DNA of 64,000 bases from Ischnura elegans (GCF_921293095.1 NW_025791658.1:4340001-4404000); one strand, 5' to 3'. Shown: positions 33,553-44,572, counted from the stretch's first letter. The notes: generated by a model not told the origin, from the letters alone. Numbers and translations: made by a program.

Positions 33553-35005
33553 GATTAGATTACGGTCAATTGGGAGATATGGGGACTTGTGCACTCTGCC
33601 ATAATTAACCTTTTCCCTACCGTACACGTATATATACGTGTGGACGTTTCCTGACCCGGGAGACCACGGGCGTATATATACGTGTGAGATTTTCCCGGTC
33701 AAGAAAACGAAACCCGTATATATACGTTTTCGAGCTCTCCCCCTTTCAGGACGGTCGTGGGTTTAGGTCGCCTTTGTCTCGGGACCCAACGCTTCGGAGT
33801 TTAGGATTAACCCTCCGAATCCGGGAGCAGGTACCCGGACCCTTCGTCTTTTATAACCTCTCTCAGCGGTAAGGGACAGCGGTCATACAATTGTTTATAG
33901 AGTCAATTTTCGAAATAAATATTTGTTCATTTCTCAAGAAATATAAACTAAGAATTGAATTGTTTGTCTTTTGAGTAGCGTTTACAATTTTTAAACGAAA
34001 TTCTACGACAAATATTAACTTATATCTCGAGTTATGTATAAACATCAACATGGAAATTGTTGCTGCGTTAAATGCTTTGATAATGGCCTTAGAACTTCGT
34101 TTAAAATTTGACAATGCTCAGATAAAAATGAGGAATTATATTCAATGTCTGTAATTTACGTGCAAGCAACAATTATCCATTTGCTAAATACATATAAGCA
34201 ATACATAAGTTGACCGCGAACCAATGCCGCAGGTATGGTCGTAAACCCGGAAAGGAGGGAGCACAACTACTCTTTGAGTCCGAGATAATACGGAGTCCAC
34301 CCGTGGAGGGGTCGAAAAAGGTTCAGCGAGACCCTTCTCAACGAATGCCCTCCAAAAATGCTCCGTACCACGAGAAAGAAGAGTCTCTTGGGGAGCGGTA
34401 CAGCAGTCAAGCTAAGACGAAAACTCCGCGGTCTCGAAAGGGTTAAGCGGCTGCCTCAATTAGGCGAACTATCCCGTATATGGGCATAATCAAACGTTCA
34501 AATGATAGAAAGAAGACTAAAGAATGTTTACAATGCAACATAAGTTTATTAAAATATTAATTTGATTAATTAATCAGCAAGTTTAGTTAATTTATTAACA
34601 TTTTTAAAAATTATAGCAATTTAAATAAAAATATTTTTCATAGCCTCGGGCGACGCTGAATGAGTGTCTTTAACTAAGTCCTATTAACGAAAAGTCCTAT
34701 CCTATTGTGGATAGTAAAACAACAAGAGGTTTCAAAATAGGGCAAGAATAGGAACATTTGTGAAAAATAAGAGTAAATCAAAGGAGGAAAATATTTTAAA
34801 ATAGTATTCTGAAAACAAAAAAAATTTAATTTAGCCGCGAGTGTAGTGTCTACGTCGCCGACTCATGGCCCAATAAAGCGGCATGCTGTCCCATTTAAGC
34901 GTAGAATACTCTGGGATATTCCTCTATTGTGTTCTGTTCTTCAAGATTTGCCCCAATTAAGCGGCTACCCAAGTAAACGGTGGACCCATTAAACGGAATC
35001 TACTG
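33553..35005. mobile_element. Tigger-like element, second intronic copy
   Basis: Same family and orientation as 27704-28610, sharing ATGATAGAAAGAAGACTAAA, CTGGGATATTCCTC and the CCCATTAAACGGAATCTACT end. Interrupted by a TTAA element at 33605-34446. Confidence 0.75.
33605..34446. mobile_element. TTAA-flanked element with CGTATATATACG repeats
   Basis: TTAA at 33605-33608 and 34443-34446; ends CCTTTTCCCTACCG and, reverse-complemented, CCCTTTCGAGACCG. ACACGTATATATACGTGT (perfect palindrome) lies about 20 bp in, followed by two more CGTATATATACG cores. The internal CTTCGTTTAAAATTTGACAA block ties it to 25135-25927. Confidence 0.8.
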
Positions 35006-35093
35006 CACTCAAGGTTGTCCAGCCAATGAAAGCAGAAAAATTCATGCACTCTCCGTCCCCTGATGTTAGCTTATGTATGATATGTTACCATTG

Positions 35094-38000
35094 AATAGGG
35101 TGGTTTCCTCTTATTTCTTCATTGACTAGAGCGAAAGATTATTACTCCTGCTGGATGTATTACACCCTTAATTAGATTGTTAAATGACGATATCTATTTT
35201 TGCGATTAAAAAAAAAATGAAAATTTTCAAGCACGCATGAAACCCGATGGCAAAGTATGAATGCTGGGAAAAGCCCGTGTGACGTCATTCTGGTTCGGGC
35301 TGCCGCCGTGGGAGGTGACCTTGGGGCGTAGATATGTGCACCACTGTGATGCAGGATGCTTGCAGGTAGCAGAGTACCCTGCTAGCAGGCAGCGCTTGGC
35401 TTAAATAAGGATTATTAATACCTTATCAACTGAAGGAAACTTTCCGGCCGTAGGCAGTTTTAATTGGTGATTATTATGAGATGTTTCCCTGAGCTCTGTG
35501 CCTCATGCATGCATTGGTAATCTCAGACATGTTAAACTCCTATCTACTTGTATAGAAACTAGGTCCCTGTGACGTCACGTGGAGTGGCATCGCATGGGCG
35601 CCAATCTGGCCTTTTTCAAATGAGGATAAAATTGACCATTGCTATTCGTCTAAACTGGGATTTATAAAACCAAATGATTTTTATATTATGAATGCACTAA
35701 TAGTGGGTAACGAATCGCAATCAATGCCTTCCCTGGTGAAAATGAACTGTTCAGGAACCGTTCAAGAAGCATTAAACGAAGTGTTCAGAACCTGTTCACT
35801 AAGTGTTCATGAATTGTTCGGGAACCGTTCACGGACTGTATTTTGGCCCATTGAACCGTGACGAACCGTTCCAATAAGCTGTTCAGCAGGCGTTTCCCAG
35901 CTGTTCATGAGGTGTTCAGCTGTTCATGGAGTGTTCTGTAACTGTGCAGGAAGCGTTGCACAAAGTGTTTAGAACCTGTTCCCGAAGTGTTCATGAACTA
36001 TTATTGAACCGTTCACGGACTGTATTTTGGCCCATTGAACCGTGACGAACCGTTCCAATAAGCTGTTCAGCAGGTGTTTCCCAGCTGTTCATGAGGTGTT
36101 CAGAACCTGTTCCCGAAGTGTTCATGAACTATCATTGAACCGTTCACGGACTGTATTTTGGCCCATTGAACCGTGATGAACCGTTCCAATAAGCTATTCA
36201 TGGGGTATTTTCCTGCTGTTCATGAGGTGTTTTCAGATGTTCGTGAAGCATTCTTTTAACTGTACAGGAAGCGTTTACCATAATACCAATGATGATTAAC
36301 ATCTCGAAGTGTAGGTCTGACAATAATAATTGTGTAAATAACAATTGTGAGAATAATATGCAAAATTGTTTACCAACATTTCGATATATTCCTTATACCT
36401 TATTCTGGGCTATGAATGATAATGGTTACATTAAATTGATACATGAAGGCAAGGGTGAATCCAGGATATTTTTCTGGGAGGGGCACATGGGTGTGACAGG
36501 CAAACAGTCTTCTCACATTTGAGATTTAAAGGGTAACAATATGCATAGAAAAATTACTGTACAATATATTTTCTTTATCTTAACAAGATACTTATTAATA
36601 TAAAATTACGTAAATGATTGAGACTCCCAATTAAACAAAAAGAATACTAAAAATCTTGTCTATTTTTCAAGCGTCTAGGGGGGGGCACCTGCCCCCCCCC
36701 CTAAATCAGCCTATGCATAAAGGAATGAAAGGTTATTACAATGTTTTGTTACAATAAAAGAATATATGTAAATAGAATTCAATTTTACATACATAATATG
36801 CCAAAATTCTTGTCTCTTCTTTTACATTTGTGTACAATTGCATTCTTTCTGTATTTTTTGTGACCTGCAATCCTAGACATTAATCATCATTGGTATAATT
36901 GTAAACACTTCCTGTAAAGTTAAAAGAATGCGTCATGAACATCTGAAAACACCTCATGAACAGCAGGAAAATACCCCATGAATAGCTTATTGGAACGGTT
37001 CGTCACGGTTCAATGGGCCAAAATACAGTCCGTGAACGGTTCAATGATAATTCATGAACACTTCGGGAACAGGTTCTGAACATTTTGTGTCACACTTTTG
37101 GAATGGTTCTTGAACAATTTATTTTCACCAGGTATGCAACCTTTATCATTCATAACAATTGTATATCATTCTCAGACCTATACACCAAGACATTAATCAT
37201 CATTAAATAATTGAGGTCAAGAAAAAGAAATCCATTTAATAATACCAGTGTTTGATTAGGAAGCTGTGGTAGATATGTTTACAAACTGTAGCTAGGCTGA
37301 ACTGAAGTGTTGCATACCAATGAAACTAAACTGTTCAGGAAGAGCTCTCAAGTCTTTGGGAATTAATATTTTCAATCTTCTGGGGTTATTTGCAGTACTT
37401 TTAGTTATTGCACAAGCTCAGGATTGTATTTGAAAGTCACACATTCACCACTTTATTTACTTTGCTCACATTATTGTTGTAAATGCATAGCAACCTCAAA
37501 ACATTTGTACTTAAATATTTACACTTTTATTAAAACTGTCAATGTAAATATATATTACCCTCATTATACCAATTTGGCAATTTTTGCACATTTCACCAAT
37601 AACTCAGCATAAACATTCACACACAGTTAAAGCACTTTTGAATTTTTGAACATATTAGCCCTAATTTTAAATGTCTTCCCTTATAATGCACTCATTCATG
37701 TTTCTTCTAATTCATGCTTATCATTTATGCAAAATAGTGAATCATGAATAGCATTAATTAAATTTTACCATTAGTAACTGTGGAAGAAATGGGTTGGGCT
37801 CTTGAATTTAATAATCTGTTCAGGAAGCGTTCTTGGCCAACTGTGCTGAAGCCGTGCACAAGACGTTCATGGGCCTTTTGTGGATAGAGCGTGTGAACAA
37901 TTCCCAAACACTTCATGAACGGCCTAGGAAATTTGTCAAGTTCTAAGTCAATATCTGATCCTAATTTTGCTAGCAAAATTATGAACACAATGATGGTTGT

Positions 38001-38642
38001 TTTCCTTAATTCATGATAATATGTTAATGATCATCAATAATTTAAAATAGTGAATCATTGCTAAATTATTTCATTTAGTAACTGTGGAGGAGATGTGCAG
38101 AACTAAAATATATGTTCATGAAGCGTTCATGTCCAACTGTGCAGGAGCCGTGCACAAGGCGTTCCATTCATGGGCCGTTCGTGGGTACCAGGTTAGAGCA
38201 TGAGAACAATCCCCAAACACCTCATGAACAGCCCAGGAAATTTTTCAAGTTTTAAGTCAATATCTGATACTAATTTTGCATAGAAAATTATGAACACAAT
38301 AATGGTTGTTTTCCTTATGATCAATTATGTAAAATAGTGAATCATGGATAAATTATTTCATTTAGTAATTGTGGAGACAATGTGCAGAACTAAAATATAT
38401 GTTCATGAAGCGTTCAGGAAGCGTTCATGTCCAACTGTGCAGGAGCCGTGCACAAGACGTTCCGTTCATGGGCCGTTCGTGGGTACCAGGTTAGAGCGTG
38501 CGAACAATTCCCAAACACTTCATGAACGGCCCAGAATATTTGTGAACCGTTTGCACAGTACGTGCACAGCTTATGAACAGTTAAGCGAACAGTTCATTTT
38601 CACCAGGGTTTCGTTTTCTTTGATGAAGGAAACTACCCTATT
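35094..38642 (-). mobile_element. AATAGGGT MITE, copy I, with 2.9-kb insert
   Basis: 35094-35730 plus 38619-38642 form a near-complete reverse-orientation copy (AATAGGGTGGTTTCCTC to GAAACTACCCTATT). The break is within GCCTTTCGTTTTC. Confidence 0.85.
35731..38618. mobile_element. Foldback element rich in GTTCATGAA/GAACGGTTC repeats
   Basis: Perfect outer ends CCCTGGTGAAAATGAACTG and its complement, with an apparent 2-bp TT duplication in the MITE. 35940-36270 and 36890-37130 are inverted copies (CGTTCCAATAAGCT against AGCTTATTGGAACG; CACGGACTGTATTTTGGCCC against its complement), and an internal CCAGG end occurs at 37131. The right half has a ~300-bp direct repeat seen three times (about 37800, 38090, 38395) with GTGCAGGAGCCGTGCACAAG. 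No transposase frame. Confidence 0.75.
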
Positions 38643-39364
38643 GCTGGAAGCATTCAGGCACAGCCTGAAACCCAGCTTAGCGAGTCCTCAGGGCTACTCC
38701 TAGGCAACAAAGCCCGACCCTCCCACCATTTATGACGCAGGAATCCGTTGCATAGTAGTTACGTTTTCAATCATTTTTTCAGTGATATGTTTTATTACAT
38801 ACTACTATGTTTATATACTTTGAAATGAATTCTTCATTTTGTTCTGTGCCCAAGCAATTTTTAAACGGAATTTTAGTGTTAAAAATAACGGACTTTCGGA
38901 TTTATATAGTCTTATTACCTTATATTTACTAACTTTGTTGTTATTAACGCTGGAAACCCGTTTAAAATTCCACAATGCTTAAAAAAACGTTAGAAATTCT
39001 TTTAGAAGAGTAAATCATTTAAAATCAACAACAATATTTCGTTTAAGAAAACACTGGTAATGCATTAAGTTGACTGTGAATTTGTGCTATGATAGTGTTA
39101 GAGGGTGAAGTCCAGTGGCAAGGTGAAGGGATGGGTTTATCTGTGTCCTAATTCTGAGGGACGAAACTACCAGGGTAACTCCACCCCAAAAAAGAGCTCC
39201 GTAAAGAGAGGTTTAAAATATTCTCATGCTACTCGTAGCACGAAAGCGTTTTCATATTGTAGGCGCCGGCAGGAAACGGTTAAAATCATGTTAACCACTC
39301 AATGTTGGTATTCTGACTGTAAAAATTTGTCAGTTTCGGAACAGGAGGGCGCCAAACATTTCCA
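38643..39364. repeat. Decayed TTAA-type element and unassigned DNA
   Basis: 38870-39290 resembles the 3' halves of 25135-25927 and 33605-34446: CGTTTAAAATTCCACAATGC, then AAGTTGACTGTGAA, then an end reading CAGGAAACGGTTAA. The left end is not visible. 38655-38720 shares a GCCTGAAACCCAGC block with 48780-48810. Confidence 0.5.
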
Positions 39365-39590
39365 GGCATTATTAATATATATAATTATAACAACATTAAA
39401 TTCTTATTATAATAAAATACTAATTTCACTTACCCATTCTCTAAAGATAAATAATAGATTAAAATTCACATTGTTTTTAGTAATTTTATCTCTAGGAGGG
39501 TTACCCCCATTCTTAGGGTTTCTACCAAAATGAATAATTATTCAAAATTGTCTTTTATTTGAAAGAACTTTATTAATTATTATTAATAGG
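39365..39590 (+). pseudogene. nad2: Nuclear copy of mitochondrial nad2 (NUMT)
   Basis: About 225 bp reading INNRLKFTLFLVILSLGGLP PFLGFLPK, then TGA (Trp in the invertebrate mitochondrial code), then IIIQNCLLFE. This is the conserved LGGLPPFLGFLPKW block of NADH dehydrogenase subunit 2. It is far more AT-rich than its surroundings. In the nuclear code it has a stop, so it is a non-functional insert. It lies in an intron of the - strand coiled-coil gene. Confidence 0.85.
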
Positions 39591-39639
39591 GAGGGTGCAC
39601 TGGGATACAACCCGGTGACCAATCGGCTCCCCTAGTACC

Positions 39640-40535
39640 AACACCAAAAGGATTATATCTGTATATTTTTAAGATTTAGAAATACATGATTGGTATACAG
39701 ATTTGCAAATCTGTATAATATACATATTTTATACATATCTGATTATCATGGTCCTTGATGTGTACCAGAATCTTTAAAATATACAAATAATATCCTTACG
39801 CCGTAACCAGGGATCATCAGATATGTATAAGATATTTATTTTTTTATTTATGTATTTATTTAAGGAGTTGCTCACATACAGCATTTCTGCCAATTTATAG
39901 TGACGCAGTAACAAACATAAAATTTGAACATAAAAAATTTGAACAATGAGCACGGGCATATGACAGTGAAGAACAAAATAGTAAGCACGAGGAAAGGGAG
40001 GTTTATTTATTAGCCGAGGAATGGCACATGGCGAGTTTGACAAATGAGTTCAAAGGCAGAAAAAAGGAACCAATATTGGCTGGTAATGAATTAAGCAGGG
40101 AGCAAAGGCAGTGTTGGAGTGAGCGCTTAACAAGGGATAGTCTAGGGATAGGTGTATGGAGTAAGGAATGTGTACGAGTGGGTCGGCAAGGCACTCTGAA
40201 ATTGATGGATGAAAGCAAATCAGGACAATCAATGTGTGAATTTAGAATATTGTGAATAAGTTTTAGGTCTGTTTTAATCCTTTGTTGGGAGAGATCAGTC
40301 ATTGATAGGGAAGATAAGATATGTTTACATACTTTACAAATTTACGACGAGTTATACGTATCTAATCTATATAAAATCCATATTATGGCAGCAGATATAA
40401 TATGTGTAATATCTAGATATTATCTGTGGGGTAGAGGACATTTGCATGTATTTTATACAGATATAATATGTATGCAGTGTATACTATGATACGTATTACA
40501 TCTAGATGTAATCCTTTTGCTACCTGGGTAGGGTC
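39640..40535. mobile_element. Inverted-repeat element with AAAGGATTAYATCT ends
   Basis: Left end CCAAAAGGATTATATCTGTA and, reverse-complemented right end, GCAAAAGGATTACATCTAGA. Repeated ATACATAT/AGATATGTAT motifs lie at both sides. About 0.9 kb. Internal frames are short and unrecognised. The superfamily is unknown. Confidence 0.5.
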
Positions 40536-40613
40536 AGCATGGGCCTGCTTTAAAGTAATAGTAACAGTAATAATGCCCTCATTTCAAGAAGTTACTCATG
40601 GAAGCGCTCTTAC

Positions 40614-40694
40614 CTAATTCCATCGTCATACACGTCTGTGCATTCAGGAGGCTGCCTTTTTGCCAGTTGCATGCTTTCGGTCCAGTCGTCCATC
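40614..40694 (-). CDS. Membrane-anchored coiled-coil protein, first coding exon
   Basis: Between acceptor TTCTTATTTCCCATAG and donor ATTAG|GTAAGA. After one base, the frame opens with ATG: MDDWTESMQLAKRQPPECTD then VYDDGI and a split codon AG, completed to Ser by T at 33533. The ATG is the proposed start because it sits at the exon edge after a likely 5' UTR intron. The exon could instead continue a longer upstream reading frame, since one base precedes the ATG. The phase match to the middle exon is exact. The N-terminal 27 residues are acidic, with no signal peptide, consistent with a cytosolic N terminus for a tail-anchored protein. Confidence 0.65.
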
Positions 40695-40744
40695 CTATGG
40701 GAAATAAGAAATTACACAGTAGACATTTTTGTAACTATTTTTGT

Positions 40745-40977
40745 AATTCGTATTTAAAAAATCCGTCATATAGAGAACTGTGAAAAGTTGAGAACTTGTG
40801 GAAAATACACTGCACCACTGAAAAGTACAACATTGGGTAATGATACCTTTGCGGTAATGGTACCAAAATTTTTTAATAAAATACCGGAAGACCTATTAAA
40901 GTTAAGAACAAGAAGAGAAAAAAAAAAAGAATTAAGGAATGGTTGGAAAATGATTTTAAAAATTGGGGATGATTGAA
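40745..40977 (+). pseudogene. LINE RT C-terminal tail fragment
   Basis: Reads TLGNDTFAVMVPKFFNKIPE, DLLKLRTRRE and a Lys-rich end with a stop, resembling the last residues of CR1/L2-like LINE proteins. It is cut off upstream. Confidence 0.5.
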
Positions 40978-41690
40978 ACAAATTCATTTACTTTAGGATA
41001 TAGTAACATTTCTGTGTTATATGAAATTGCTATTTTTCAAACATTTCTAAATTCAGTAAGAGTGATTGTTTGCAGCTCTCTTGTGTATACTGTATCAAAC
41101 TATGTAAAATTATAAATCTGTTTTGGTTGGAATATGTTAATCTAAATTACTATATCTTGATGTATTCTTTGATAATATTCTTTATATATGTATATTTATG
41201 AATACTTTTGTAAGTACCAATCGAAAATTTGTGTGGAACCCACTGATAAGTCTAAGTGGCTTAGCGGGACCCAGGTGGATGAATTAATATCTACCCTTTT
41301 ATTGTACATTGTATTCTTTTATCAATATTTAACTTTTTAATGTATATTGTATTCTTGTATAAATAAATAATTCTTGTATTAATTATTACTATTATTAAAA
41401 TAATTAATATGATCAACGTTAATACGAATATCTCATTACCATGAAGCAATGCCTTAGTCCCGACGAAATCATCGAGGAGAATTATTTGGAATAAATTTCT
41501 ATCCATCCGGAGAAAACTAAATGCCAGCAATATACCGAGCATAACATGTTTCACAATGTACTATTTTTGAAAAACCGCGGATTAATTCGCCCCTGTGTGG
41601 CAGGCAATCACATAAGCATATTTTGGGCGAGCTTTCACGGCACGCAGGTGGCGCGATCACAGCTCGTAACTCGACACCTTGCTTGTGTAA
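40978..41690. other. AT-rich intergenic DNA, nothing recognised
   Basis: Could hold the 5' UTR exon or promoter of the - strand gene whose first coding exon is at 40614-40694, but no specific signal is visible. The long hydrophobic frame at 41291-41554 is a simple-sequence artefact (ATTATT repeats). Confidence 0.4.
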
Positions 41691-41841
41691 ACAAGTGTTG
41701 ACAGATTACTGATTATTAAGGAGTCCATTAGAATTTGTCTAGCCAGGAATTGAATACTGATTGTAAGTTTTGAGTACGACGTCGCATTAAATTAAATTAC
41801 AGTTACGTTGATTAAGACTCCGTGAAAAATTCTTCCAACAG

Positions 41842-41939
41842 GGGATAGATACCGGGAATCCACGCCTGCCTGAATTCGCTGAAATAAACATGACATCAGA
41901 ACTGACTCGTCATCTCTGCCTCTGCATTGAAGGGAGTGG
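41842..41939 (+). CDS. Possible small 5' coding exon
   Basis: A 98-bp segment between TTCTTCCAACAG and GTGG|GTGAGT, preceded by a 78-bp possible intron opening GATT|GTAAGTTTTG at 41763. An ATG at 41890 gives 16 codons (MTSELTRHLCLCIEGS) plus two bases. It may be the start of an undetected + strand gene, possibly the 50566-53052 gene 8.6 kb downstream (a phase-compatible AG occurs at 50569-50570). Only splice-site appearance supports this. Confidence 0.3.
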
Positions 41940-42934
41940 GTGAGTTTCGTATTTGTCTATCAGTCATTTTAGCGGTATTTCAAGTGTGGTATCGGTGCTG
42001 TCGAACTCTGGATCCTCGAGGGAAAGTAGCCATAATAATCGCCACGGTAAAACTCCCATCTCTCTTTACTCAATACTTCATAGAACTCAGTAAATTTTTC
42101 ATACTTACGTGGCTACTTATAAGGTTCCTTCGGTCTACACCTCGGGACGTGATACGGGTATGGTATTGTTACTTATCTTCGCCTATTACAGATTCTTGTG
42201 TTATATCTTGAGTGCTGGAGTGAATTTATCCCAAAAACTAAACCTCCCTACGCTTTTTTTGGGGATTCGGCGATAAGGAATTTTGTCTTGTGTTCAATTA
42301 TCTGATTACACCAACAGATACAGTTTTTGGCATTTGGAAGTTACCTCGTATTATTCGCGCCACGTTGTACGTTCAACCTGCCTTGCCTAGTAAATCTTCT
42401 GCATTCATAATTCTTTCTGTAATGCCATTTTCTAGGTACTTCTCAGGCGTAATTTGGTTCATAATGTAAGGGTCACGAAATAATGCAGTTTTACATGTAT
42501 CATGCCGGTGTTCCTGCTGTACGAATTTTACGATAACTGATTCTCTGCTGAAATTTTCACGTACATATACTCAATTTTTATGTCTATAAAAATGGAGTAA
42601 AAATAATTGTCTTTCATTTTTATTGTTTTATGCTGTTCGTAATGGAAACAGCAGCCCTGGAATCACCAGTATTTATCAGAAAACTGAACAGTTGCCTTGC
42701 AATACTCATCGCCTTCCATGAAATAACTTTCGCAGATGTTTAGCTTGTACAAATACATAAACTATAGATAAGAACAGATTCTCTTTTATGATCATGCTTT
42801 TGCGCTTGTGGGGTGGTTCTAAGGTTTGTGTTTGTGTTCATTCACATGCTAATTTGCTCATCCTCATCACTGGTCCTTCTATCGAATCTTTTCACATGTT
42901 ATTATCTTATTCTCTTTCACATCATTCTACATGT
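41940..42934. other. Unique-looking DNA without recognised features
   Basis: Moderate GC, few transposon marks and no convincing coding frame. It follows the possible exon at 41842-41939. Confidence 0.4.
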
Positions 42935-43672
42935 GTTCCATGTATTTTGTCGAGGTCTTCCTTTTCCATTCTTGCCATTTACTTGTCCCTTGATGATTAT
43001 CTTCATCATGTCTATAAATGTGGCCTATTAGGTTGTTCCGTCTTCTTGTTAAGCCTTTAATGAGGCTTCTCTTCTCTCCTACTCTTCTTAGGAGTTCCCC
43101 ATTACAGTAGAACCTCGTATAACGACCACAATCCATTCCAGAAGGATGGTCCTGATCCGAAATGTTCGCTACTTGAAACAATTTTCCCCATAAGAAAGAA
43201 AGGAAATAGGAATAATAGGTTCCTAGCTCCTATTGACTCGCTATTATGTGAAAGTTACAGGGAATATAAGTGTTGTATTGCATTTTAGTACTTGTAGACA
43301 TTGTATTACGTTGTATCCATTTGTGATCGCACAGCAACGAGCACAAACATGTCCGCTACATATCTGTTCGCTAACCGAAATTTTGTTCGCTATCCGAGGC
43401 AAATTTTTAGCAAAATTTTTGGTTGTTATCCGAATTTTTCGTTATCAGAGGCGTTCGCTAACCGAGGTTTCACTGTATTTACTCAGTTGATGCATTCATA
43501 ATTCGACCACCACATTTGGATGAAATATTACTTTGTTTAATACGTATATTACTTTTGAAAAATCCTGTATTTCATTTGACGTCTTCCTTTTCCGTTCTTG
43601 CCATCCACTTACATCCCTCGATGATTGTCATCATAAGGCCGTCATGTCTCAAGATGTGGCCTTTAAGGAATT
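42935..43672 (-). pseudogene. RTE-type LINE 3' fragment split by a Tigger MITE
   Basis: On the - strand it encodes ELLRRVGEKRSLIKGLTRRR then NNLIGHIYRHDEDNHQG, ending near 42935. A related tail piece ([19 protein letters not shown]) is at 43575-43672. A TA-flanked MITE (43105-43475) interrupts at the TTA of ...CCCCATTA. Confidence 0.65.
43105..43475. mobile_element. Tigger/pogo-like MITE (CAGTAGAACCTCGTATAACG)
   Basis: Ends CAGTAGAACCTCGTATAACG and, reverse-complemented, CAGTGAAACCTCGGTTAGCG, with TA on both sides. 371 bp. TTCGCTAACCGA-type repeats lie near the right end. Confidence 0.8.
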
Positions 43673-43756
43673 GTTCTATCCAAGTTTTCTTTGATATTAC
43701 ACTATTACTTACACCACTGCTTTTTTACATAATGCGACCTGGGTTTCGATGAGTTA

Positions 43757-44220
43757 TCCCTCGGCGGAAAAACTGTTGAAATTTCAACAGATAACTGGGA
43801 GCACTGTTGAATCCATCTGTATCTGTAGAAAATTCAACAGTAACTGCTGAATCCAACTGTAACTTCTGGATTCATCAATAACTTTTGATGTTTTCCTCCC
43901 ACTCATTTAAAATTCTCCCTTTTATCTAGTGTTTACTTATACTCGAAATAACGTATACGACAATGCACTCCTTGTGCAAGCAATGCAGGTATCATGAGGT
44001 TCACACGTCATCAACATGGCGTCGCCCGAGAAATACGTTTTTGGCGCGGAATTCAAGTTGAAACTTCAAACTGCTCTAGGGGCGAAATTATTCTGCGCTC
44101 AATGGTAAAATTTGGTGAGAGCCTTTCTTACACCCATTGCTTTATAAATCAGACAAAATATTTGGTAGTGGAATCCCTTCTATTATCTGTTGAAATTTCA
44201 ACAGTTTTTTCGCTAAGGGA
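43757..44220. mobile_element. MITE with TGTTGAAATTTCAACA ends
   Basis: Ends TCCCTCGGCGGAAAAACTG and, reverse-complemented, TCCCTTAGCGAAAAAACTG. Each is followed by the palindrome TGTTGAAATTTCAACA, giving inverted repeats of at least 34 bp. Half-site variants (TTCAACAGT) recur inside. Superfamily not assigned. Confidence 0.7.
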
Positions 44221-44235
44221 CCATTATCTTCAGGC

Positions 44236-44572
44236 TTAAATTATGATCTATTTAGCTTATTATTGTTACCTAGTTATTTAATGGAGGAAGAGACGAATTT
44301 TAAAATGGACGCCAGAGTAGGGGAAAAGGATGGGTAAAGATATTCGTTTAAAGGACTTCTGTCTTTACTTTCAATAATTTTTAATGAAATAGAATTTTAA
44401 AATTTTTTTGTGTCCTTAATTTCAAAAATTATTATAAGTAATGACAGCAATCTGATAAATGAATATCTTTACCCATCCTTCTCTCCTATTCTGACGTCCG
44501 TTTTAAAATTCACCTCTTTCTCCATTAGGTAACTAGGTAACAATAATAAGACAAATAGATCATAATTTGCAA
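44236..44572. repeat. Foldback with ~110-bp arms
   Basis: 44236-44345 (TTAAATTATGATCTATTTAG ... GGATGGGTAAAGATATTC) and 44460-44572 (GAATATCTTTACCCATCC ... CAAATAGATCATAATTTG) are inverted copies with few mismatches around a ~115-bp loop. The symmetry would let a transcript form a long hairpin. Confidence 0.75.

Larger units (their letters stand above)
33534..40613 (-). other. Intron 1 of the membrane-anchored coiled-coil gene (7.1 kb)
   Basis: Donor ATTAG|GTAAGA at 40613-40612 and acceptor GTCTGCAG. It contains a Tigger element, a MITE with a 2.9-kb insert, a TTAA-like remnant, the nad2 insert and an inverted-repeat element. Confidence 0.65.

Noticed and set aside
39105..39533. 142-codon frame joining a TTAA-type remnant to the nad2 insert
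   Set aside because: The first part is transposon sequence and the second is mitochondrial in origin with a nuclear stop; not one gene.
41291..41554. Hydrophobic 87-codon frame on the - strand, possible membrane peptide
   Set aside because: The hydrophobic run comes from ATTATT-type simple sequence; no splice or start context.
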